Positions 44,109 to 52,980 of a stretch of DNA of 64,000 nucleotides are shown piece by piece. The notes beneath the pieces were generated by a model. That model did no database searches. It saw nothing but the letters and a program-made list of their open reading frames with translations, and had not been told where the DNA came from. The stretch is taken from the NCBI GenBank assembly GCA_021741145.1, contig JAIOYK010000001.1, forward strand, positions 124,001 to 188,000, written 5' to 3'. The stretch's first letter is position 1, and every line of letters begins with the position of its first letter. A program made the position numbers and the translations under genes. This DNA comes from Rhodospirillum sp. Lineage in GTDB: Bacteria; Pseudomonadota; Alphaproteobacteria; Rhodospirillales; Rhodospirillaceae.

Positions 44109-44846
44109 TCAGAACAACCCCTGCGCCCGAAACGACAGATGTCCGCCCTTGGCCACGATCAGGTGGTCGTGCAACCCCACGCCGACCGCCCGCAAGGCAT
44201 CACGCACGCTCAGCGTCATATCCTGGTCCGCGACCGAGGGGGTCGGGTCGCCCGAGGGGTGGTTGTGCACCATGATCACCGCGCAAGCGTGCAACTCCAG
44301 CGCCCGGCGGGCCACTTCGCGGGGATAGACCGGCGTATGGTTCACCGTGCCCTTCTGCTGGAGTTCGTCGGCGATCAGGCGGTTGCGGTTGTCCAGGAAC
44401 AGCAGGCGGAATTGCTCCGTCTGGCGGTGGTCCATGGCCGCATGGCAGTAGTCCAGCAACCGGTCCCAGGAGCCGAGCACCGGCTGGTTCATCACTTGGC
44501 TTTTCAGTAGGCGCGTGGCCGAGGCTTCCGCCGTCTTCAGGGCCGCCACGGCGGCCTCTCCCACGCCCTCGACCCGGGTCAGGGCCTCGGGCGGCGCGGT
44601 GATCACCCCGGCATAGGTCTTGAATTCCGCCAAGAGCGCCTTGGCCAGGGGCTTCACGTCGCCCCGGGGGTGGGCCTGGAACAGCAGGAGTTCCAGCAAT
44701 TCATAGTCGGGAAGGCCGTCCGGATTGGCGAGGAAACGCTCCCTCAGCCGGGTCCGATGGCCGGAATAATGGGCCTTGGCGCCCGCCCCGTCCTTCTTCC
44801 GGGTCTCTGGCGCCTTGCCCTCGTCGGGCGGCTGGTGGCCTGTCAC
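44109..44846 (-). CDS. radC: RadC-family JAB-domain protein
   Basis: A 245-residue protein with an N-terminal helix-hairpin-helix-like region (LPDYELLELLLF, VEGVGEAAVAALK) and a C-terminal JAB/MPN metalloprotease fold. Its zinc signature is in IMVHNHPSGDPTPSVADQD (H-x-H, then Asp). RadC was once linked to DNA repair, but its biochemical role is unresolved. GTG at 44846 overlaps the map stop (GTGA), which decides the start. Confidence 0.9.
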   Translation of the reverse strand: MTGHQPPDEGKAPETRKKDGAGAKAHYSGHRTRLRERFLANPDGLPDYELLELLLFQAHPRGDVKPLAKALLAEFKTYAGVITAPPEALTRVEGVGEAAVAALKTAEASATRLLKSQVMNQPVLGSWDRLLDYCHAAMDHRQTEQFRLLFLDNRNRLIADELQQKGTVNHTPVYPREVARRALELHACAVIMVHNHPSGDPTPSVADQDMTLSVRDALRAVGVGLHDHLIVAKGGHLSFRAQGLF

Positions 44847-45670
44847 GCGCCCTCGTAGGGCGGGCAGTGCCAACCCTTGGGCGACAGGGTGAAAATCTCG
44901 CACCCGTCCTTGGTCACGCCGATGGTGTGCTCGAACTGGGCGGACAGGGACTTGTCCTTGGTCACCGCGGTCCAGTTGTCGGCCAGGATCTTGGTGTCAT
45001 GGCGCCCGGCGTTGATCATCGGCTCGATGGTGAAGATCATGCCTTCCCTCAGGGCCAAGCCTTGGCCCGGACGGCCGAAGTGCATGACGTTGGGCGGCGT
45101 ATGGAAGACCGTGCCGATGCCATGGCCGCAGAAATCCCGCACCACGGAGAACTTCAGACCCTCGGCGTAGGTCTGGATGACATGGCCGATATCGCCCAGG
45201 GTGGCGCCGGGACGCACGACCTTGATGCCGCGCATCAGGCATTCATAGGTGGTTTCCACCAGACGGCGGGCCTTCACCTTGGGCTCGCCCGCGAAATACA
45301 TGCGGCTGCTGTCGCCGTGCCAACCGTCCAGGATCGGCGTGACATCGATGTTCACGATGTCCCCGTCCTTCAGGATCTTGTCCGGGCTGGGAATGCCGTG
45401 ACAGACCACATGGTTGACCGAGGTACAGATGGACTTGGGGAAACCCCGGTAGTTCAGGGGCGCCGAGACCGCCCCATGGTCGGCGACAAATTCGGCGCAG
45501 AGCCGGTCCAGTTCCTCCGTGCTCACGCCCGGCACCACATGGGGGGTGATCATATCCAGGGTTTCCGCGGCCAGGCGACCGGCGCGGCGCATGCCCGCGA
45601 AACCTTCCTCTCCGTGGAGGGTGATCTGGTGGGTGCGCTGGGCGGCTTGAGTCATCGAAGGGGAGTCCAT
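44843..45670 (-). CDS. map: Methionine aminopeptidase type I
   Basis: A 275-residue enzyme removing N-terminal Met from nascent proteins. Metal ligands are visible: Asp in DIVNIDVTPILDGWHGDSSRM (two Asp), His in DFCGHGIGTVFH, Glu in MIFTIEPMI and Glu in SAQFEHTIGVT. Start at 45670 or the ATG at 45655; neither has a strong ribosome site. An unlinked 160-bp gap precedes it. Confidence 0.95.
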   Translation of the reverse strand: MDSPSMTQAAQRTHQITLHGEEGFAGMRRAGRLAAETLDMITPHVVPGVSTEELDRLCAEFVADHGAVSAPLNYRGFPKSICTSVNHVVCHGIPSPDKILKDGDIVNIDVTPILDGWHGDSSRMYFAGEPKVKARRLVETTYECLMRGIKVVRPGATLGDIGHVIQTYAEGLKFSVVRDFCGHGIGTVFHTPPNVMHFGRPGQGLALREGMIFTIEPMINAGRHDTKILADNWTAVTKDKSLSAQFEHTIGVTKDGCEIFTLSPKGWHCPPYEGA

Positions 45671-45830
45671 TTGCTACGCGAAAGGAAGATCGGCGTCGAC
45701 CATTCATCGGATATGGGGAACGGCACCGCGGATGACGAGGGGGAAACGATCATTTCCACCTCCAAAGGTTTTAGGGAGGGGACGGTCGGGAAACAAGCCC
45801 CCGCCGCACCCGATCCCCTCTTTTTGCGGC

Positions 45831-46550
45831 TCACAGCGCCAGGGGCAGGGTCCGGTCCACCCAAACCCCCTTTTCCGGGTTCACGGCGCAGCCCAGGCAA
45901 ACCACCTCGACACCCTTTTCCAGGGCGGCGTTCAGACCATCGGCATAGACCGGATCGATATCCCGGGCCATGGTCACCGAACCGCCATCGGTGCGCTGGA
46001 CCAGATAGACCATCACCGCCCGGTGCCCCTCGGCCACCATGTCGGCGAGTTCGACCAGATGCTTAGCCCCCCGGCTGGTCACTCCATCGGGGAACTCCAC
46101 CGGCGCGGTCCATTCCGGATCGCGCTTCATGGTGACGTTCTTCACCTCGACATAGCAGAGGGGCTTGTCGCCGTCGGGATCCTCCAGCAGCACGTCGACG
46201 CGGGAGTTCTTGCCGTATTTGACCTCCCGCCGGACGCTGGAATAGCCGGTGAGTTCGGGCACCTTTCCCTCGGCGATGGCCTCGGCCACCACGGCGTTGG
46301 GGGTGCCGGTGTTGACCCCGACCATGGCCTCGCCGATCTGGATGACCTCCCAGGTGTAGGCGAGCTTGCGGTTGGGGTTGTCGCTTTTGGACACCCAAAT
46401 CCGACAGCCCGGCGTATTGACCGAGAGCATGGAGCCGGAATTGGCGCAATGGGCCGTGGTCTCCGTCCCGTCGTCGAGAATCACGTCGGTGAGAAACCGC
46501 TTGTACCGCTTGACCAAGGTTCCGCCGATCAGGGGCGTGGGGTAGAGCAT
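45831..46550 (-). CDS. sfsA: SfsA family protein (sugar fermentation stimulation)
   Basis: A 239-residue protein with the SfsA pattern: KRYKRFLTDVILDDG, HCANSGSML, RKLAYTWEVIQIG, RVDVLLEDPDGDKPLCYVEVKNVT (nuclease-like DxExK arrangement) and VFPDG-type GVTSRGAKHLVEL. A DNA-binding or nuclease role is suggested for the fold, but physiology is unclear. Confidence 0.93.
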   Translation of the reverse strand: MLYPTPLIGGTLVKRYKRFLTDVILDDGTETTAHCANSGSMLSVNTPGCRIWVSKSDNPNRKLAYTWEVIQIGEAMVGVNTGTPNAVVAEAIAEGKVPELTGYSSVRREVKYGKNSRVDVLLEDPDGDKPLCYVEVKNVTMKRDPEWTAPVEFPDGVTSRGAKHLVELADMVAEGHRAVMVYLVQRTDGGSVTMARDIDPVYADGLNAALEKGVEVVCLGCAVNPEKGVWVDRTLPLAL

Positions 46551-46599
46551 GGGGACTGTCCTGTCTTGCTGTCGGGTCCGTTGTTCCGCCTTTCGCCCA

Positions 46600-47772
46600 T
46601 CAATCCCGGACGCGGCGCAGGTATGTGTCGAACATGGGTACGGTGAAGGCCGTATCCCCGTGGGAGGGGCTGAACACCATGCCTTTCTTCATCAAGGAAC
46701 TGCGGGTCGGGGCCACGCTTTCCACTTTTCTCTTCATTTGGGCCGCGACATCACCCGACCGGTGGGGACCGGGTCCCAGGTCAGCCATGGCGAAGAGGTA
46801 ATCCTTTTCCGCCGTCGTGAGCCGATCAAAACGCACCCTGAAAAAACTCTCGTCCAGGTTATCCAAAGCCTTTTCCGTGGCGCGCTTGACGTCTTCCAAT
46901 TCAATACTATCGGTTTGACACACATCCCAACAGAAATGCCCCCAAGTTTGCAGAAAATAGGGATACCCCTCGGTCCGGGCAATGACCTCGCGAACCGCGG
47001 CCTCGGTGATATCCATGCCCTCGCACTGGATGGGTTCGGCCAGGGCCTCCCGGGCATCCACCTCTTCCAAGGCCCCGACCCGGGGGTAATCGAACAGTCG
47101 CTCGGCATAGGACTTGGATCGTCCAGCCAATGCCAGGATTTGGGGCAAGCCGCCACCGACCAAAACGACGGGCAGTTGACGCTGTTGCATTCGATGCGCG
47201 GCCATGATCAGGGCGCTCATTTCCGTTTCACTCAAGTACTGCATTTCGTCGATGATGAGCGCGACCGCCGTTTCCTTGGCCTTGGCCGCCTTGCCAACGG
47301 CCTCCAGAAGATCCGGCAGATCGACCTCCAGGTCTCCGCTATCGGCGCTGCCCCGATCCGGGTCGACGGACAGGGAGAACTCCACCTCGCCAACGCTCGC
47401 CCTAACCGCCGTGGCGAAGGCCGCCAGCACCCGAAGCGCGGCGTTTCCCACCTCCCTGGCCTTCTCGATCTTGTCCAGCTTCAGAAGGACTTGCCTCAAC
47501 TTAGGCAAGAGAAGCGCGGCCAAGGCCTTATTCTCATGGGCCTCGATCTGCACCGCGCAATAGTTCAGGGACTCCGCCTTGGAATAGACTTCGCCAAGCA
47601 GAACGGTCTTCCCCACCCCGCGCAAGCCAACGACGATGAAGGATTTCGCGGGCTTCCCCGCCTTTACCCGCCCCAGGGTGATTTCTGTCTTCTTGAGCAC
47701 CTCCTCCCGCCCGGCGAGCTTTGGCGGAGGTGTCCCCGCACCGGGCGCGAAGGGGTTTAGAAGGGGATCCAT
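46600..47772 (-). CDS. AAA+ ATPase of unknown function
   Basis: A 390-residue STAND/archaeal-ATPase-like P-loop protein. The N-terminus NPFAPGAGTPPPKLAGREEVL is the usual opening of this family, Walker A is VGLRGVGKTVLL, Walker B is VALIIDEMQYLS, and a sensor region reads LPVVLVGGGLPQILALAG. A winged-helix-like C-terminus (FRVRFDRLTTAEKDYLFAMA) follows. Members are often carried as accessory genes; no partner gene is recognisable here. ATG at 47772 preferred to the TTG at 47787. An AT-rich palindrome lies directly upstream. Confidence 0.82.
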   Translation of the reverse strand: MDPLLNPFAPGAGTPPPKLAGREEVLKKTEITLGRVKAGKPAKSFIVVGLRGVGKTVLLGEVYSKAESLNYCAVQIEAHENKALAALLLPKLRQVLLKLDKIEKAREVGNAALRVLAAFATAVRASVGEVEFSLSVDPDRGSADSGDLEVDLPDLLEAVGKAAKAKETAVALIIDEMQYLSETEMSALIMAAHRMQQRQLPVVLVGGGLPQILALAGRSKSYAERLFDYPRVGALEEVDAREALAEPIQCEGMDITEAAVREVIARTEGYPYFLQTWGHFCWDVCQTDSIELEDVKRATEKALDNLDESFFRVRFDRLTTAEKDYLFAMADLGPGPHRSGDVAAQMKRKVESVAPTRSSLMKKGMVFSPSHGDTAFTVPMFDTYLRRVRD

Positions 47773-47786
47773 GGGCTTCTTATCCA

Positions 47787-47811
47787 ATCTTATGATTTTT
47801 TTGATAAGATC
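47787..47811. repeat. AT-rich palindrome upstream of the AAA+ ATPase gene
   Basis: ATCTTAT and ATAAGAT flank an 11-base T-rich centre, a 7-bp dyad that stands out in GC-rich DNA, with a related ATAAGAC a few bases further right. It may be an operator of the ATPase gene or the terminator of the methyltransferase gene that ends at 47829. Confidence 0.4.
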
Positions 47812-47828
47812 ACATAAGACGCCTCAAA

Positions 47829-48740
47829 TCAACTCAACTCCGGCCCATCGCCCCCGAACACCTGAGTCAGGTTCACCTGACCGGAGCCCCGGGGCGCCGG
47901 TTGGGGTTGGCTGGCGTCCGGTGCCCAGGCGGTCATGGTCACGATGTTAAAGGTCGCGGGAACCCGTCCCTCGGCATCGCCGAACCGCTCCTGGTAAAGG
48001 GCGAGCGCCCGCGTCAGGGTTTCCCGCCGGGTGAGGCCCTTACGGCGCTCGAGCACGGCGTTGGTCTCGCCCATGCCCCGGAGATCCGCCAGAAGCTTCA
48101 GCGGGCTGGAATACATCACGGTGATGGGCTCGGAATCCACCGTCGGCAGGGCGAAGCCCGCCCGGGTCAGCAGGTTGCCCGCGTCGCGCACGTCCGCGAA
48201 GGGGCTCGTGCGCGGGGACAACCCGCCCTCCCGCTCGATTTCCGTCTCGGCGAGGCAGTCCCGCAGTTCATGCAGGGTCTGGGCGCCGAACATACAGGCG
48301 AGAAACAGCCCATCGGGCATAAGCGCCCGGCGGATCTGGGTCAGGGCGCCGGGCAGGTCATTGACCCAATGGAGCGACAGATTGGAGAGCACCATGTCCA
48401 GGCTTCCCGGACGCAAGGGCAGCCATTCCTCGTCGGCGCAGAAGGTCGCGGTGGACATCCGCGCCTTCGCCCCCGAGGCCCGGGTTGCCATCGCCAGGGA
48501 GAGATCACATTGCAGCAGGGTTTCCACGCCACCCCGGTTTCCAAGGACGCGAGCAACCTCGCCCCCGTGGCACCCCAGGTCGAGGGTCAGGGGAAAGCGC
48601 CGGGTGATGTCATCCAGGCGGTCCACCAGACGCTCGGCGGATTCGGAGAAAAGAAAATCGAAGCCGTCCAGGCCGGGCGCGGCCCGGTCCCGGTGGCGGC
48701 GGACGACCTGGCGGTCGAAGACGGTCATGCTATCGGTCAT
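47829..48740 (-). CDS. BioC/NDUFAF5-like SAM methyltransferase
   Basis: A 303-residue class I methyltransferase. N-terminus VFDRQVVRRHRDRAAPGLDG, motif I LTLDLGCHGGEVARVL, LSNLSLHWVNDLPGALTQIR and FLACMFGAQTLHELRDCL match the alphaproteobacterial relatives of mitochondrial NDUFAF5 and of BioC. NDUFAF5 hydroxylates an Arg of a complex I subunit, while BioC methylates malonyl-ACP in biotin synthesis. With no bio genes nearby, the NDUFAF5-like role is favoured. Confidence 0.88.
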   Translation of the reverse strand: MTDSMTVFDRQVVRRHRDRAAPGLDGFDFLFSESAERLVDRLDDITRRFPLTLDLGCHGGEVARVLGNRGGVETLLQCDLSLAMATRASGAKARMSTATFCADEEWLPLRPGSLDMVLSNLSLHWVNDLPGALTQIRRALMPDGLFLACMFGAQTLHELRDCLAETEIEREGGLSPRTSPFADVRDAGNLLTRAGFALPTVDSEPITVMYSSPLKLLADLRGMGETNAVLERRKGLTRRETLTRALALYQERFGDAEGRVPATFNIVTMTAWAPDASQPQPAPRGSGQVNLTQVFGGDGPELS

Positions 48741-48817
48741 GGGCTTTGATATAAATCATCCGGACCCCGACCGATAATCCCTTTTCGCTGAAACCTTCCG
48801 GAGATAAGGTCCGGCCC

Positions 48818-49573
48818 ATGCCCCTCGTCCTTCCCGCCCCCCTGCGCGACCTCGCCCGGACCCTGTTGGACATGGCCCTGCCGCCCCGCTGTCTGGGCTG
48901 CGGGGATCTGGTGTCCGACCCGGGCGCCCTCTGCCCCACCTGTTTCTCCGGCGTCACCCAATTGACCCGCCCCCATTGCGAGCAATGCGGTCTGCCTTTC
49001 CCTGTCGGCGGCCTGACGGAGTCCGGTGCCCGCTGCGCCGATTGCCTGGCCGATCCCCCGGCCTTTTCCCGGGCGCGGGCGGTCTGGGTCTATGACGCGG
49101 GGTCCACGCCGCTGATCCTGCGATTCAAGCATGCCGACCGGACCGACGCGGCTCCGGCCTTCGCCCGCTGGATGCGCCGGGCCGGGGCGGACCTGCTGGC
49201 CGATGGTCCGGTCCTGGTACCCGTACCCCTGCACCCCCGCCGCCTGTGGAGCCGCCGCTACAATCAGGCCGCCCTGCTCTCCCGCGCCATCGCCCAAACG
49301 GAGGGATTGACCCACCACCCCCTGGCCCTGGTCCGCTCCCGGGCCACGGCCAGCCAGGGCCACAAGGGCCGGACGGGGCGCTGGAGCAACGTGCGAGGCG
49401 CCTTCACCATGGCCAAGCCCGAGCAGGTGGCGGGCAAACCGGTCCTTCTGGTGGACGACGTCATGACCACCGGCGCGACCCTGAACGAATGCGCCAAGGT
49501 CCTGCTGCGGGCTGGCGCGCTCCGGGTCGACGTCCTGGTGCTCGCCCGGGTGCCCCTGGAGACGGGGCATTAG
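48818..49573 (+). CDS. comF: ComF-family phosphoribosyltransferase-like protein
   Basis: A 251-residue protein with an N-terminal zinc ribbon (CLGCGDLVSDPGALCPTCF, CEQCGLPF, RCADCLADP) and a C-terminal phosphoribosyltransferase fold with the PRPP loop LLVDDVMTTGATLNECA. ComF relatives are implicated in DNA uptake in competent bacteria; elsewhere the role is uncertain. It is divergent from the methyltransferase gene, with 77 bp between them. Confidence 0.92.
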   Translation: MPLVLPAPLRDLARTLLDMALPPRCLGCGDLVSDPGALCPTCFSGVTQLTRPHCEQCGLPFPVGGLTESGARCADCLADPPAFSRARAVWVYDAGSTPLILRFKHADRTDAAPAFARWMRRAGADLLADGPVLVPVPLHPRRLWSRRYNQAALLSRAIAQTEGLTHHPLALVRSRATASQGHKGRTGRWSNVRGAFTMAKPEQVAGKPVLLVDDVMTTGATLNECAKVLLRAGALRVDVLVLARVPLETGH

Positions 49574-49653
49574 TCCCTGACCCTGGCGTCCTGGGAAGGC
49601 AAACCGTATATTGAGCGTGCCCTTCACCGTCCGTTTGTTTGGAGATGCCATTC

Positions 49654-49920
49654 ATGGCCAAGGTCGAAATTTATACCACGCCTATTTGTCCCTACTGCCA
49701 CCGGGCCAAGGGTCTGCTGAAATCCAAGGGGCAGGCCTTCACCGAAATCGACGTGATGATGAAACCCAAGCGGCGGCAAGAGATGATGGACCGGGCCGGG
49801 GGGAGCCACACGGTTCCCCAGATTTTCATTGATGGCAAACACCTTGGCGGCTGCGACGCGTTGCACGCCCTCGACGCCAAGGGGGGCCTGGACCCCCTAC
49901 TGAACGGAGAACGTACATGA
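49654..49920 (+). CDS. grxC: Glutaredoxin 3
   Basis: An 88-residue thioltransferase with the dithiol active site CPYCHRAK, the cis-Pro loop in HTVPQIFIDG and the GSH-contacting GGCDAL. It reduces disulfides and glutathione mixed disulfides using GSH. ATG at 49654 is preceded by GGAG nine bases upstream. The start of the next gene overlaps its stop (ATGA). Confidence 0.96.
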   Translation: MAKVEIYTTPICPYCHRAKGLLKSKGQAFTEIDVMMKPKRRQEMMDRAGGSHTVPQIFIDGKHLGGCDALHALDAKGGLDPLLNGERT

Positions 49921-50756
49921 CCCAACCTTCCTCCGCCTTCACGGCGGCCTGCATCCAAGTCAACGCCGGTCGGGACGTCTATCCCAACGTTGGAGCGGCC
50001 TCCGCGCTGGTCCGTCAGGCCCGGGAGGAAGGCGCCGACATGGTCTTCATGCCGGAAAACGTGACCATGATGGAATGGGGCCGCAAGAACATTCAGGCCA
50101 AGGCCATGCCCGAGGAAGACCACGTCGCCCTGGCGGCCTTCCGCGATCTGGCCCGGGATTTGAAGATCTGGCTCCATTGCGGCACCCTGGCGGTCAGCGT
50201 CGGTGACGGCATGGTCGCCAACCGCACCTATGTGGTGGATGGAGACGGCGCCATCCGCGCCCGCTACGACAAGATCCACATGTTCGACGTGGATCTCGCC
50301 AATGGGGAAAGCTACAAGGAAAGCAGCACCTTCCGCCCCGGAGGCGAAGCGGTGGTGGTCGACATGCCCTTCGGTCGCCTGGGTCTGGCCATCTGCTACG
50401 ACCTGCGCTTCCCCCACCTGTTCCGAACCCTGGCCAAGGCCGGAGCGGACTATCTGACCATTCCGGCGGCCTTCACCCGCACCACCGGTCAAGCCCATTG
50501 GCATGTGCTGCAGCGGGCCCGAGCCATCGAAACGGGTTGCTATGTCATCTCACCGGCCCAGACCGGCACCCATGCGGAGGGCCGCCAGACCTACGGCCAT
50601 GCCCTGATCGTCGACCCCTGGGGCACGGTTTTGGCCGATGCCGGAGAAGAACCAGGCATCATTCTCGCCCGTATTGACCCCGAGAAGACCGCCGAGGCCC
50701 GGGGCATGGTGCCCGCCCTGACCCACGACCGAGCCTTCGCCCTGGACATCGAATAG
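49917..50756 (+). CDS. Nitrilase-superfamily C-N hydrolase (Nit1/deaminated-glutathione-amidase-like)
   Basis: A 279-residue amidase with the catalytic triad Glu in FMPENVTMM, Lys in YDKIHMFDVDL and Cys in GLAICYDLRFPHLFR. The branch resembles Nit1/NitFhit-type enzymes that repair deaminated glutathione, which fits its coupling to a glutaredoxin gene (4-bp overlap). The exact amide substrate is inferred. Confidence 0.9.
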   Translation: MTQPSSAFTAACIQVNAGRDVYPNVGAASALVRQAREEGADMVFMPENVTMMEWGRKNIQAKAMPEEDHVALAAFRDLARDLKIWLHCGTLAVSVGDGMVANRTYVVDGDGAIRARYDKIHMFDVDLANGESYKESSTFRPGGEAVVVDMPFGRLGLAICYDLRFPHLFRTLAKAGADYLTIPAAFTRTTGQAHWHVLQRARAIETGCYVISPAQTGTHAEGRQTYGHALIVDPWGTVLADAGEEPGIILARIDPEKTAEARGMVPALTHDRAFALDIE

Positions 50757-50787
50757 GGCCGGATCTACGCCTCTCGGCGTTTCGCAC

Positions 50788-50829
50788 AGTGGCAAGGGAC
50801 CCGCCGTCCCTTGCCACTCGGGCGTTTTT
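50788..50829 (+). terminator. Rho-independent terminator after the nitrilase gene
   Basis: A perfect 13-bp stem (AGTGGCAAGGGAC/GTCCCTTGCCACT) with a 5-base loop and, after CGGGCG, a run of five T. It lies 32 bp past the nitrilase stop and before the DUF1178 start. Confidence 0.8.
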
Positions 50830-50866
50830 GGGTATAGATCCCAACTCCGTTTCGGAGAGGAACAGA

Positions 50867-51442
50867 ATGATTCGCTACGCGCTTGTTTGCGAACATGACC
50901 ATGATTTCGAAGGCTGGTTCCGCGACAGCGCCACCTGTGACGACCAGTTATCGGGGGGCGCGGTGGACTGCCCCTATTGCGGCAGTCATACCGTCACCAA
51001 GGCCCTGATGGCGCCCAATGTGGTATCCAGCCGGTCCAAGGAAGGCCGCGTTCCGTCAACGGAGATCGAGCCCCAAACGGCGCCTTCCCCGGCACCGGAA
51101 CCGGCATCGGCACCGCCCGCCAACGCCGCGGGTCGGACCGGCACCGTGCTCCCGACCTTGCCCCTTGGCCAAAACACCCGGCCCATATCCGTGGCCAGCG
51201 GACCGGAAGGCAAGGAAGCGCTGACCAAGCTGGCCCAGGCCATGGCCAAGCTGCGCGCCCATGTGGAGGCCACCTGCGAGGACGTCGGTGGCGACTTCGC
51301 CGAGGAAGCTCGCAAAATTCACCATGGCGAGACCACCGACCGCCCCATCCACGGCGAGGCAACCCTCGACGAAGCCAAGGCTCTGTCGGAAGAGGGCATC
51401 GGCATCTCCCTGCTCCCCTGGAGTCGACGGCCGCGGAATTAA
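50867..51442 (+). CDS. DUF1178 family protein
   Basis: A 191-residue cytoplasmic protein. N-terminus MIRYALVCEHDHDFEGWFRDS and the CPYCGS knuckle (with another Cys upstream) indicate a small zinc-ribbon-like head. A Pro/Ala-rich linker (about 70-100) leads to a helical C-terminus with EEARKIHHGETTDRPIHGEAT, the conserved family block. Function unknown. GGAGAGG precedes the ATG at 50867. Confidence 0.92.
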   Translation: MIRYALVCEHDHDFEGWFRDSATCDDQLSGGAVDCPYCGSHTVTKALMAPNVVSSRSKEGRVPSTEIEPQTAPSPAPEPASAPPANAAGRTGTVLPTLPLGQNTRPISVASGPEGKEALTKLAQAMAKLRAHVEATCEDVGGDFAEEARKIHHGETTDRPIHGEATLDEAKALSEEGIGISLLPWSRRPRN

Positions 51443-51517
51443 TCCGTGGGGTGTCCGTTCTTTAAGACGCCACCAGAGCCTTCTTCCACCCGGAAGAAAT
51501 TTCATGAAATCAGATGT

Positions 51518-51643
51518 CTAGAGTATTCCGAGATCAAGCTGGGCCGCTTCGCGGACCAGCTTGGCCTCGAAGATACTCTAAATTCTATAGAATTAGAGTG
51601 AAACGGGGCCAGCTTGGCCCAAGCTGATCCAGTTTCACTCTAG
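51518..51643. repeat. Paired-hairpin element, copy 2 (126 bp)
   Basis: Same length and plan as copy 1 at 22517-22642: CTAGAGT...ACTCTAG ends, hairpin A (TAGAGTAT/ATACTCTA outer, CAAGCTGG/CCAGCTTG inner), palindromic linker ATTCTATAGAAT, hairpin B (TAGAGTGAAAC/GTTTCACTCTA outer, CAGCTTG/CAAGCTG inner). Relative to copy 1 several arms changed on both sides, keeping the pairing. The right end supplies the last two codons and the TGA stop of ureG. Confidence 0.92.
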
Positions 51644-52270
51644 CGCCGACTTCTCCAACCCGCCCGCGTGTTCGATAAAGGCAACGACACGATCCAGCCC
51701 CGCGCCGGTCTTGAGGTTGGTCATCACATAGGGCCGATCACCGCGCATGCGCTTGGTGTCCGCTTCCATCACATCCAGGTTCGCGCCCACGAATGGCGCC
51801 AGATCGGTCTTGTTGATGATCAGCAGGTCCGAGCGGGTGATCCCCGGCCCGCCCTTGCGCGGGATTTTTTCCCCCGCCGCCACGTCGATCACATAAAGGG
51901 TGATATCGGCCAGCTCCGGGCTGAAGGTGGCGGCCAGATTGTCCCCGCCACTTTCGACGAAGATCAGATCCAGGGTCGGGAATTTTTCCCGCATGGTGTC
52001 GATGGCCGCGAGGTTCATCGACGCGTCCTCGCGGATGGCCGTATGGGGGCAGCCGCCCGTTTCCACCCCCATGATCCGCTCCGCCGGGAGCGCGCCGGTC
52101 TCGGTGAGGATGCGTTGGTCTTCCTTGGTGTAAATATCGTTGGTGATGGCCGCCAGATCATGGACCGGCGCCATCACCCGGCAGAGATTTTCCAACAGGG
52201 CCGTCTTGCCCGAGCCCACGGGGCCTCCGACACCGACGCGCAGGGGATTGCTGGGGGAGACGTCACTCAT
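51635..52270 (-). CDS. ureG: Urease accessory GTPase UreG
   Basis: A 211-residue SIMIBI-class GTPase that drives nickel delivery to urease. P-loop [16 protein letters not shown], the metal-binding Cys-Pro-His region in [34 protein letters not shown] and the base motif [12 protein letters not shown] are all present. The start overlaps ureF by 4 bp. Its last codons, LE and the TGA, lie within a 126-bp hairpin element. Confidence 0.97.
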   Translation of the reverse strand: MSDVSPSNPLRVGVGGPVGSGKTALLENLCRVMAPVHDLAAITNDIYTKEDQRILTETGALPAERIMGVETGGCPHTAIREDASMNLAAIDTMREKFPTLDLIFVESGGDNLAATFSPELADITLYVIDVAAGEKIPRKGGPGITRSDLLIINKTDLAPFVGANLDVMEADTKRMRGDRPYVMTNLKTGAGLDRVVAFIEHAGGLEKSALE

Positions 52271-52980
52271 GATCGGAACAACCTTGTGTATTGGGTTTCA
52301 TGGCGGATACTGGTCCAGTCGACCATGGGCGCCGCCGCGCCCAGGTCCTCCCAGGGGCGCTCCAACGAGGCCCGCGCCGCCCGAGCCACCACCGCCCCCA
52401 GGGCGGCCAAGGCCTTTTGCCCGTCCGTCTGACCCAGGGGCACCAGCCGCACGCCCGCGGAAATCAGGTTCGCCCCCAGGGCATGGAGGAAGGCCGACAG
52501 GACCGGCCCCGCCGGGATCCCATGGAGGGCGGAGGCAAGGCCCACCGCCACCGGATAGGGGCAGGGCCGCCCCAAGCCCTTGAGCGCGGCGCGCCAGCGC
52601 TCGAGTCCCGGCACCGGCCAACAGTCGCCGATGGCGCGCAGGAAGGCCTCCCCCTGGGTCGTGGACTCCTGGACCATCTCGTGGGTACCCCGCAAGGCGT
52701 CCCCCTCCTCGGTCACCCGCAGGAGGCGGTCCAGGTCATCGGCGGCGACGGCGATCATGGCCTCCCGCAGCAAGTCCGCGTCCACACGCCCCGCACCCGC
52801 TTCCAGGATCCAGGAGACCCAGGCGGTCAGGCTCGCCCGATTGGTGACCCGGCCGACCTCCACGGCATACTCCACGCCATGGCTCCAGGTGAAGGCCCCC
52901 ACCGGGAAACTGGGGGAAAGCCAGGCCATCAGGCGGAACAGGCCATCCTCCGGGCAGGAAAAGGCGTCAGTGGGGGGCAT
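52267..52980 (-). CDS. ureF: Urease accessory protein UreF
   Basis: A 237-residue helical protein that bridges UreD and UreG in the activation complex. [27 protein letters not shown] at the N-terminus and [28 protein letters not shown] near the C-terminus are the family blocks. ATG at 52980 overlaps the end of ureE by 14 bp. Confidence 0.94.
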   Translation of the reverse strand: MPPTDAFSCPEDGLFRLMAWLSPSFPVGAFTWSHGVEYAVEVGRVTNRASLTAWVSWILEAGAGRVDADLLREAMIAVAADDLDRLLRVTEEGDALRGTHEMVQESTTQGEAFLRAIGDCWPVPGLERWRAALKGLGRPCPYPVAVGLASALHGIPAGPVLSAFLHALGANLISAGVRLVPLGQTDGQKALAALGAVVARAARASLERPWEDLGAAAPMVDWTSIRHETQYTRLFRS

